64,000 nucleotides of DNA from Methanosarcina horonobensis HB-1 = JCM 15518 (GTDB taxonomy: Archaea > Halobacteriota > Methanosarcinia > Methanosarcinales > Methanosarcinaceae), in assembly GCF_000970285.1 (NCBI RefSeq), contig NZ_CP009516.1, positions 4,381,036-4,445,035 of the forward strand. The letters run 5' to 3'. Below, piece by piece: positions 37,807-45,097 of the stretch (positions are counted from its first letter, which is position 1; every line of letters starts with the position of its first letter). The translations under genes and the position numbers were made by a program. Below the pieces are notes generated by a model, which saw only the letters and a list, made by a program, of their open reading frames with translations, did no database searches and was not told where the DNA came from.

Positions 37807-38248
37807 AGAATTGACCCTTCTCCCACTTATTAAGTTCCTGCTGTTAAGCAAACGGATAAAACCCCGAAATTTTCCCTATTAAATTATCCGGTAAACTCCA
37901 GAAATCTTGCCAGCAATAGATTAGATTTTCAGACCTTTGCATAAAACAAAGTTACATGTTCAATATACGTTCAATTAATTCTATGTTTTTTATAAATTTA
38001 TATGTATACATTATGTTACCCCGTTATCAGATCACTAACTTATAGATTAAATTGCAATCCGGAAGACTAAGCAACGCAGAGTTCAAGAAAAAGTAGCTTA
38101 GTTTCAGAAATTAAATGATCAAAAGGATAGGGTTAAGGGAACAGAGACCTAAGGGACCCGGTTTACAAGAGATAAAAGTCAGAAATACTGGCTGTTAGAG
38201 CTATTAATAACTTAAATAGATAGACAAATATTAAATTGGGGAAAACTT
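37807..38248. promoter_or_regulatory. Divergent spacer between sensor kinase and peroxiredoxin genes
   Basis: 442 AT-rich bases without an open frame. TATA-like elements are seen for both directions (TTTATAAATTTATATG near 37989-38004; TTAAATAGATAG near 38211). No repeat or RNA structure stands out. Confidence 0.4.
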
Positions 38249-38716
38249 ATGACAAACAAGATAAAAATAGGGGAAACAATCCAGGACTTTAGGTTAAGGG
38301 ATCAGAAGAGGGAAGAAGTGCATCTTTATGACCAGAAAGGAAAAAAAGTCCTCCTGTCATTTCACCCGCTTGCCTGGACACAGGTCTGCGCACAGCAGAT
38401 GAAATCACTTGAAGAAAATCATGAGCTTTTTGCCGGACTGAATACAGTACCCTTTGGTATAAGCGTAGATCCCATGCCTTCAAAAAAAGCCTGGGCAAGG
38501 GAGCTTGGAGTTACCTATATCAAATTTCTTTCGGATTTCTGGCCGCATGGAGAAGTTGCCAGAACTTACGGAATATTCAAGGAAAAAGAAGGCGTCTCTG
38601 AAAGGGCGAATATAATTATTGACGAAAACCAGAAAGTGATATATTTCAAGAAATATCCGGGGCACGAGCTTCCGGATATAAAAGAGATCATAGATGTTCT
38701 GAAAAAACATCAGTAA
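38249..38716 (+). CDS. Peroxiredoxin (AhpC/TSA family), single-cysteine type
   Basis: 155 residues with a thioredoxin fold. The active site is PLAWTQVCAQQM with Thr44 and the peroxidatic Cys47. There is no second cysteine anywhere, so it would work as a 1-Cys peroxiredoxin resolved by an outside thiol. The C-terminal segment ERANIIIDENQKVIYFKKYP is typical of the family. ATG 38249 follows TTGGGGA. It detoxifies peroxides and complements the rubrerythrin at 486. Confidence 0.88.
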   Translation: MTNKIKIGETIQDFRLRDQKREEVHLYDQKGKKVLLSFHPLAWTQVCAQQMKSLEENHELFAGLNTVPFGISVDPMPSKKAWARELGVTYIKFLSDFWPHGEVARTYGIFKEKEGVSERANIIIDENQKVIYFKKYPGHELPDIKEIIDVLKKHQ

Positions 38717-38869
38717 GTAGATAAAAGAATTTTTGATTTCATAGCAACGACTCCGTGAACTCAATACTTTTTAAACAGATCTTCGTTTATAAAAATAGAT
38801 TTGGGAACTAAAGTGACCTAGACTACACGTAAATATTGAACATAATTAGAAAGATAGCTTCCACTTCTA

Positions 38870-39262
38870 GTAATTAATTTTTTTAAAGTTTTAAGTGATG
38901 TAAGAGGATAATATTTTTGAGTTTCTGTAATAAAATTTGCTTTTTAATTTTAGTCTAGAACTGAAAGTTAATTGTTGCATTTGTATTATGTAAGGATGCA
39001 AAGATATATGAAGATACAAAGATATATTAAAATGCGAGAATATTTTTTTAATAAAGTTGACGGTGAATAAGACCATATAACAAAATTCATAAATTTAATC
39101 TTTAAAAAGAGGAAACAGAAAGATATCTTCAAAATAAGAAAAATATGCATTCTGCAGTGCCAAGGGTTTAGTCAGGGCATATTTCCTGCCAAAAAGGGTA
39201 GGATTTGACCAATGGCTCCAAAATTAACTAGACATCACATGAAAATTACTTAGAGAGATTAT
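38870..39262 (+). promoter_or_regulatory. Leader region of chitosanase copy 1
   Basis: This segment aligns along its length with the regions in front of the other three chitosanase genes (shared blocks AAAGTTTTAA, TATGCATTCTG, GGATTTGA.CAATGGCTCCAAA). Unlike the others it lacks the TTTATAAAG box at the upstream edge, and the corresponding bases are ATTAGAAAGATAGC. The promoter of copy 1 may therefore be weak. The 150 bases before 38870 show nothing I can name. Confidence 0.6.
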
Positions 39263-40060
39263 ATGAAGATTGATAAACATTTTATATGGTTTCTTGCTCT
39301 TTTTGTTCCATTCGCTATGATAGTTACTGTTGTGCCCACAGTAGCTGCCGAAGACACCTCAAACATGAAAAAAATAATACTCCAGATGACCATAACATTA
39401 GAAAACAGTGATACTCAGCTACATTTTAATTATGCCGAAAACCTTGGGGACGGGCGTGGTATTACACTTGGATGTATAGGGTTCTGCACCGGGACTTATG
39501 ATGGAAACATTCTAATAAAACACTACACAGAACTGAATCCTGATAATGCCCTGGCAAAACACATACCTGCTCTGAATAAAATCGACGCTGGTTCTCACAA
39601 TGCAGCAGGTGGAGACGGAAATCCAAGCACGGCAGGTCTTGATGGTTTCATTAAAGATGTACAGAACTGTGATGACCCTCTTTTCAAGAAAGCTCAGATT
39701 GATAAGCTTGACGAGCTGTACTATAATCCTGCAATGAAAATTGCAGATTCCATAGGCGCCAAAAATGCACTTACTAAAGCTTTTATCTATGATATGTGTG
39801 TCAGGCATGGAGTTGACGGGGCAGAAAGAATTGTAAAGAATGCAGGCACAAACCCAAAACAGGGAGCTGATGAGAACACATACCTTCAGAAACTAATTTC
39901 ACTCAGGGATGAAAAATTAAAGCAGGAGGGACTTGGGGACGTAAACAGAAATCAGGGATATAAAAATGTCCTGAACAGCGGAAATGTTAATCTTAACACA
40001 CCATTTACGTTCGTTGCTTATGGAGAATCTTTCACTATTGATGGTAACTTAAATCTATAA
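39263..40060 (+). CDS. Secreted GH46 chitosanase-like protein, copy 1
   Basis: 265 residues with a signal peptide (about 1-29, ending VAAE). The rest is the GH46 fold: E47 in TLENSD and D63 in GDGRG are the expected general acid and base, with the 16-residue spacing seen in Bacillus chitosanase. Also visible are GFCTGTYDGNILIKHYTELNPDN and AFIYDMCVRHGVDGAE. GH46 enzymes cut beta-1,4 linked glucosamine polymers. It ends soon after FTIDGNLNL. The Shine-Dalgarno sequence is weak. It is the first of four tandem paralogues. Confidence 0.88.
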   Translation: MKIDKHFIWFLALFVPFAMIVTVVPTVAAEDTSNMKKIILQMTITLENSDTQLHFNYAENLGDGRGITLGCIGFCTGTYDGNILIKHYTELNPDNALAKHIPALNKIDAGSHNAAGGDGNPSTAGLDGFIKDVQNCDDPLFKKAQIDKLDELYYNPAMKIADSIGAKNALTKAFIYDMCVRHGVDGAERIVKNAGTNPKQGADENTYLQKLISLRDEKLKQEGLGDVNRNQGYKNVLNSGNVNLNTPFTFVAYGESFTIDGNLNL

Positions 40061-40071
40061 ATGAATTCTAG

Positions 40072-40131
40072 CAAAAAATTACTGAAGATGTAAACGATTC
40101 CAGTAGTGCTGTAATAAATAATAAGTATTAA
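40072..40131 (+). other. Vestigial linker codons after chitosanase copy 1
   Basis: Out of frame after the stop, the sequence still reads QKITEDVNDSSSAVINNKY then TAA. This matches the QQETTDEEEDNSSDDVI linker of copies 3 and 4. It shows that copy 1 once had the longer C-terminal extension. The remaining 350 bases up to the next leader hold the conserved 3' flank (TTTAGCCATAAATGACTTCTGCTG) and the palindromes listed next. Confidence 0.6.
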
Positions 40132-40382
40132 GATCTAACCGGGTTAAACTTGATTGACTTACTCTTTTTTAGAGTATTTAGCCATAAATGACTTCTGCTG
40201 CCATCAGTCTTTTAACCATATTGGTGAGATAGTCATATCTTACAACGTACCTCTTTTTACTGGATTCAGATAGCAGCTTTAATTAAACTTTGAGTCTCTT
40301 CTTCTTATAAACATCAGTATTGTACTAACTTTTGAAAGACTATTGCATAGGCAAGAACTCTTATGTTTATTCAAGAATTTTT

Positions 40383-40457
40383 ATTGTTATTAAATAACAA
40401 TAAAGTTGCGCTGGCGCACCCTGCTGCAAACAAAGGGGGTATGTTCCGCGCCAGCGC
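40383..40457. repeat. AT palindrome followed by a GC-rich hairpin
   Basis: ATTGTTATT-A-AATAACAAT (40383-40401) is a perfect palindrome. Seven bases later GCGCTGGCGC (40408-40417) pairs with GCGCCAGCGC (40448-40457) around a 30-base loop. The GC-rich arms are out of character with the AT-rich surroundings. The matching spacer between copies 2 and 3 lacks them, so this looks like an insertion. It could be the scar of a palindromic mobile sequence or a terminator. Confidence 0.55.
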
Positions 40458-40489
40458 TCAAAAAAGGATTAGGAACTATTGTTTGTACG

Positions 40490-40878
40490 AAAGATATTTA
40501 TAAAGGAAAACTCTCTTTACATTGATGAATTTTTCTAAAGTTTTAATCAATACCGGGATATCTCTGCGTTTCTACAATATGTTTTGATACTTAAATCAGT
40601 TTAAAATCAGAAATTAATTGAAGCAATTATGTTATATGAGAAAGCAGCGATGTTTTCCTATTTTTTAGAAAAGTTCGAGAAAAATAAGGTAACAGAATAA
40701 AATGCATAAGTTCACGCCGTTAACAGGAAAAAACAAAAATAATCTAGGCAATAGGAAAATACGCATTCTGTAGTTTCAGAAGTTTGATCCGGGTATATTT
40801 CCGTAGCTAAAATGGGTTGGATTTGATCAATAATTCTCAAATCAACTAACATCGGAAGGTTATTTGGAGAAAAATAGT
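40490..40878 (+). promoter_or_regulatory. Promoter and long conserved leader of chitosanase copy 2
   Basis: TTTATAAAG (40497-40505) is a good archaeal TATA box. Transcription would start about 25 bases later, giving an untranslated leader of about 350 bases. The whole segment aligns with the leaders of copies 3 and 4, including CATTGATGAATTTTTCTAAAG, GCATTCTGTAGTTTCAG and GGGTTGGATTTGATCAAT. Confidence 0.65.
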
Positions 40879-41685
40879 ATGAAAATTGATAAACATTTAA
40901 TATGGTTTCTTGCTCTACTTGCCCTACTTGCCCTATTTGTTGTGATGATTACTTTTATACCCACAGAAACTACCGATCATCCATCAAATATGAAAAATGT
41001 AATACTCCAGATGACCTCGACACTGGAAAACAGCGATACTCAGCTACAATTTAATTATGCTGAAAACCTGGGAGATGAGCGTGGTATTACGTTTGGATGT
41101 GTTGGGTTCTGCACCGGGACTTACGATGGGAACATCCTTATAAAACACTATACAGAACTAAATCCTGATAATACTCTGGCAAAATACATACCTGTCCTGG
41201 ATAAAATAGATACTGATTCTCACGACGTAGCAGATGGAGACGGAAATCCAAGCACAGAAGGTCTTGATGGTTTCATAGAAGATGTACAGAACTGTGATGA
41301 CCCTCTTTTCAAGAAAGCTCAGATGGACAAAGTGGATGAATTCTATTATAATCCTGCAATGGAAATTGCAGATTCTATTGGCGCAAAAAATGCACTTACT
41401 AAAGCTTTTATATATGATATGTGTGTCAGGCATGGAGTGGACCAGACAGAAGGCATCATAAAGGATGCTGGCACAACCCCAAAACAGGGAGCCGATGAGA
41501 ACACATATCTCTGGGAATTAATTTCACTCAGGGATGAAAAATTAAAACAGGAAAATATCGGAGACGTAAACAGAAACCAGGGATATAAAAATATCCTGAA
41601 CAGCGGAAATGTTGATCTAAAGACTCCATTTACGTTCGTTGCGTATGGAGACCACTTCACTATTGATGGAAACTTAAATCTATAA
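40879..41685 (+). CDS. Secreted GH46 chitosanase-like protein, copy 2
   Basis: ATG 40879 follows TTGGAG at 10 nt, and the TTG 15 bases upstream is part of that Shine-Dalgarno sequence. The 268 residues have a signal peptide with an unusual repeated LALLALLALF core. The catalytic pair is E50 and D66. The residue after D66 is Glu instead of the conserved Gly (GDERG instead of GDGRG), which could alter activity. This is the most diverged of the four copies. It ends at FTIDGNLNL with no extension. Confidence 0.87.
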   Translation: MKIDKHLIWFLALLALLALFVVMITFIPTETTDHPSNMKNVILQMTSTLENSDTQLQFNYAENLGDERGITFGCVGFCTGTYDGNILIKHYTELNPDNTLAKYIPVLDKIDTDSHDVADGDGNPSTEGLDGFIEDVQNCDDPLFKKAQMDKVDEFYYNPAMEIADSIGAKNALTKAFIYDMCVRHGVDQTEGIIKDAGTTPKQGADENTYLWELISLRDEKLKQENIGDVNRNQGYKNILNSGNVDLKTPFTFVAYGDHFTIDGNLNL

Positions 41686-41696
41686 ATGAATTCTAG

Positions 41697-41756
41697 CAAA
41701 AAACTACTGAAGATGTAAACGATTCCAGTAGTGCTGTAATAAATAATAAGTATTAA
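41697..41756 (+). other. Vestigial linker codons after chitosanase copy 2
   Basis: After the stop the sequence reads, in another frame, QKTTEDVNDSSSAVINNKY then TAA, matching the linker of copies 3 and 4. Bases 41757-42315 carry the duplicated 3' flank (TTTTTTAGAGTATTTAGCCATAA) and AT-rich sequence without a gene. Confidence 0.6.
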
Positions 41757-42315
41757 GATCTAACCAGGTTAAATTTGACTGACTTGCTCTTTTTTAGAGT
41801 ATTTAGCCATAAGTAACCTCTACTGCCATAGTTCTTTAAACAAATTAGCGAGATAGTCTCATCTTATAATATAGTCCTGAAAAACTTCTGATTTTCCGTT
41901 TTACCAGATAACAGGTGTTTTTATTCATATTACTTTTATTTTTCTGGAGTAGGGCACTCTCAACTCCGAAAAGAATTAGCAGTCAAAAAATAAATTGACA
42001 TCATAAGATTTAATCTGTCTCAGGGCATCAATTTTTCTGGACAAACTTCCCAATATCTGCCTATTCTTGCTGAAGTTTGTACCTTTGAGTCTCTTTCTAT
42101 AATAAACATCAACATTTTACTCTTTTTTGGAAGACTATTACACGGATAAGACATCATATATTTATTTAAGAATTTTTATCGTTATTTAATAGAATAAATG
42201 AAAAAAGTGAAGAATCTGGAATATTTAATATTTGCTTCATAAGTTTACATCCAAAAATCGAGAACGTAAGAGCTTATAGAAACTAGAAAAGAGTCAAGAA
42301 CTATTTATTTGTACG

Positions 42316-42709
42316 AAAGATATTTATAAAGAAAAAATCTCTTTACATTGATGAATTTTTCTAAAGTTTTAATCAATACCTGGATGTATCTCTGCGTTTC
42401 TATGATACGTTTTGACACTTAATTTTAGTTTAAAAGTATAAGTTAATTGCTTCAATAATGTTATATGATAACGCAAAGATATTTTCCTGTTTTTTAGAAA
42501 AGTTCGAGAGAAATAAGGCAATAGAATGAATTGCATAAATTTAAGCCGTTAACATAAAAAAAACAAAAATGCTCTCGGCAATAAGAAATATGCATTCTGT
42601 AGTTTCAGGGGTTTGATCCGGGTATATTTTCGTGGCTAAAATGGGTTGGATTTGATCAATAGCTCCAAAATCAACTGAATATCGGAAAAATTATTTGGAG
42701 AAAAACAAT
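42316..42709 (+). promoter_or_regulatory. Promoter and long conserved leader of chitosanase copy 3
   Basis: A TTTATAAAG box lies at 42323-42331, followed by a leader nearly collinear with that of copy 2 (shared CATTGATGAATTTTTCTAAAG and GCATTCTGTAGTTTCAG). Predicted 5' untranslated length is about 355 bases. Confidence 0.65.
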
Positions 42710-43765
42710 ATGAAAATTGATAAACATTTAATATGGCTCCTAGCTCTATTTGTTTTGATGGTTACTGTTATACCCACAGCAGCTGCCGAAGACACATCAA
42801 ACGTGAAAAAAGTAATACTTCAGATGACCACAACGTTAGAAAACAGTGATACTCAGCTACATTTTAATTATGCCGAAAACCTGGGAGACGGACGTGGTAT
42901 TACATTTGGTTGTATAGGGTTCTGCACCGGGACTTATGATGGAAACATTCTAATAAAACACTACACAGAACTGAATCCTGATAATACCCTGGCAAAATAC
43001 ATACCTGCTCTGAATAAAATCGACGCTGGTTCTCACAATGCAGCAGGTGGAGACGGAAATCCAAACGTAGAAGGATTATCCGGATTTATAAAAGACGTTC
43101 AGTCGTGCAATGATCCTCTTTTCAAGACAGCTCAGATGGACAAACTGAATGAGCTCTATTATAATCCTGCAATGAAAATTGCAGATTCTATAGGTGCAAA
43201 AAATGCACTTACTAAAGCTTTCATCTATGATATGTGCGTCAGGCATGGAGTTGACGGGGCAGAAAGAATCATAAAGAATGCAGGCACAACCCCAAAACAG
43301 GGAGCCGATGAGAATACATATCTTCAGAAACTAATTTCACTCAGGGACGCAAAATTAAAACAGGAAGGTGCAGGGGACGTAAACAGAGATCAAGGATACA
43401 AAAACGTCCTCAACAGCGGAAATGTTAACCTTAACACCCCATTTAAGTTCGTTGCATATGGAGAATCCTTCACTATTGACGGTAACTTGGATCTTGGTGA
43501 ACAGCAGCAAGAAACCACAGATGAAGAAGAGGACAATTCCAGTGACGATGTAATAGATGAAACAGATGAAGAAGAGGACAATTCAACTGATGATGTAACA
43601 GATGAAACTGAGGATGAGAACAATTCCGGGGATAAAACAAAGAATAGATACTCAGACAGAAATTACAAACATTCATATAAGGATTATGGAGACTCAAACA
43701 AGAATTATAGATATTCGGAAAAGACCTATAAAAAAACAACTAGTACATGCGCAAAAAGACACTAA
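42710..43765 (+). CDS. Secreted GH46 chitosanase-like protein, copy 3, with acidic and Tyr-rich tail
   Basis: ATG 42710 follows TTGGAG. The 351 residues have a signal peptide (1-26) and a GH46 domain with E44 and D60. After FTIDGNLDLGEQQQ comes an acidic repeat (DEEEDNSSDDVIDETDEEED and a second unit). A tail of about 40 residues rich in Tyr, Lys and Asp (RNYKHSYKDYGDSNKNYRYS) then ends at CAKRH. The GH46 part is almost identical at DNA level to copy 4. The basic Tyr-rich tail may bind the envelope or matrix; this is inference. Confidence 0.88.
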   Translation: MKIDKHLIWLLALFVLMVTVIPTAAAEDTSNVKKVILQMTTTLENSDTQLHFNYAENLGDGRGITFGCIGFCTGTYDGNILIKHYTELNPDNTLAKYIPALNKIDAGSHNAAGGDGNPNVEGLSGFIKDVQSCNDPLFKTAQMDKLNELYYNPAMKIADSIGAKNALTKAFIYDMCVRHGVDGAERIIKNAGTTPKQGADENTYLQKLISLRDAKLKQEGAGDVNRDQGYKNVLNSGNVNLNTPFKFVAYGESFTIDGNLDLGEQQQETTDEEEDNSSDDVIDETDEEEDNSTDDVTDETEDENNSGDKTKNRYSDRNYKHSYKDYGDSNKNYRYSEKTYKKTTSTCAKRH

Positions 43766-43810
43766 TCCTCAAATCATTGATGTTTCCAAATTTATAGTCA
43801 ATGAATAAGT

Positions 43811-43850
43811 GAAATCCCCCTCCTATTTTCAGAAGTAGGAAGGGGACTTC
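43811..43850 (-). mobile_element. Possible solo end of an IS200/IS605-type element
   Basis: A hairpin on the minus strand starts GAAGTCCCCTTCCT, identical over 14 bases to the left-end hairpin of the IS at 8141-9477. It closes with TAGGAGGGGGATTTC. No transposase is nearby. It lies 46 bases after the stop of chitosanase copy 3. It could also be a plain terminator. Confidence 0.4.
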
Positions 43851-44442
43851 ATAACTTAGAATTAAATAGGTGCTTGCTGTTGAATGCGAAATCAGAGAAT
43901 CTGAAGAGGTAAACTTTGATTGCTTACTCTTTTCTATACTATTTAGCCATAAGTGACTTATGCTGTCATTAATGCCATTTAACCAAAATTAGTGAGATAG
44001 TCATGCCTTGCAGTGTACCTCTTTTTTTCAGATTCAGATGTCGCTTATAATCAAAATGTGTCCTAAAAAATTGGGTTAATATCAACTTTTCTATTGGAAT
44101 CTATTGCCGGAGTAGTGCACAGCCAGTTCCTAAAGGGGCTCGCAGTCAAAAGATAAATCGATACCATAAGATTGCATCTATTTCAAGACATTAATTTTCT
44201 CAGACCAACTTTCCAATCCCTTCCAGTCATAGCTGAACCTTGCACCTGCGAAACTCTTTTCTCATAAACATTAGTATGTACCTATTTTTGCAGAGGATTA
44301 TTACACAGGCAAGGCCGCTTATGCCTCCTTTGAGAACGTTTCGTTTCATTCATCAGAACACATGAAAAGTGTAAAGCTCTGCAATATTCAATATTCAACA
44401 TTTAACTCTTAAGTTTTTGCGTTATAAAATTAAGTACTTAAA

Positions 44443-44550
44443 GACCTGCATAAGCTGGCAGAAAATGAAATTATTAAAGCTCATCCTAAAAATTCAGAAC
44501 TGTTTCTGGAATTTGATCTTCGGAGTAATAACTCAAGTTCAGAAGCATGA
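44443..44550 (+). pseudogene. Possible remnant of a tyrosine-recombinase N-terminus
   Basis: A 35-codon open stretch reads DLHKLAENEIIKAHPKNSELFLEFD and is preceded in another frame by RYKIKYLK. The wording resembles the N-terminal core-binding part of Methanosarcina-type site-specific integrases. No catalytic domain follows. The remaining bases of the 43766-45097 gap carry the duplicated 3' flank and AT-rich spacer. Confidence 0.3.
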
Positions 44551-44705
44551 GAAAATTGTGTAAAAATAAATGGGAAGTAAAATTGACTAATAATTTTTTA
44601 ATTTTGTGACGAATTACCCCATAATTTACGACTATATTTATTATCAATCTTATTATATATAAACAAATTCATAAATTTAGATAACTAAGAACTATAAATA
44701 TAAAG

Positions 44706-45097
44706 AAAAATATTTATAAAGTTATGTTCAATTTCTATTCATGAATTTTTCTAGAGTTTTAGATCATATAGAGAATATATTTTGCGTTTCTATAGCATGT
44801 TTTTACTTTTGACCTTAGTTAAAAACCGCAAGTTAACTGCTGTAAATATGATATGAAAACGCAAAGATAATTTATCAAATTTTTAGAAAAGTTCGAGATA
44901 AACCAGATCGGAGATTAGAATTCATAAACTTAACCTGTAGAAATAAAAAAAACAAAAATGTCCTTGACAATACGAAAATAGGCATTCTGTAGTACTGGAG
45001 TTTTAATCCGGGTATATTTCAGAGCCAAAAAGAATTGGATTCGATCAATGGATCCCAAATTAACTAAACATCGGAAAAAATTAGTTGGAGAGACAGT
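44706..45097 (+). promoter_or_regulatory. Promoter and long conserved leader of chitosanase copy 4
   Basis: A TTTATAAAG box lies at 44713-44721. The leader aligns with those of copies 1-3 but is more diverged (GGCATTCTGTAGTACTGGAG, GGATTCGATCAATGG). Predicted 5' untranslated length is about 350 bases. Confidence 0.6.
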
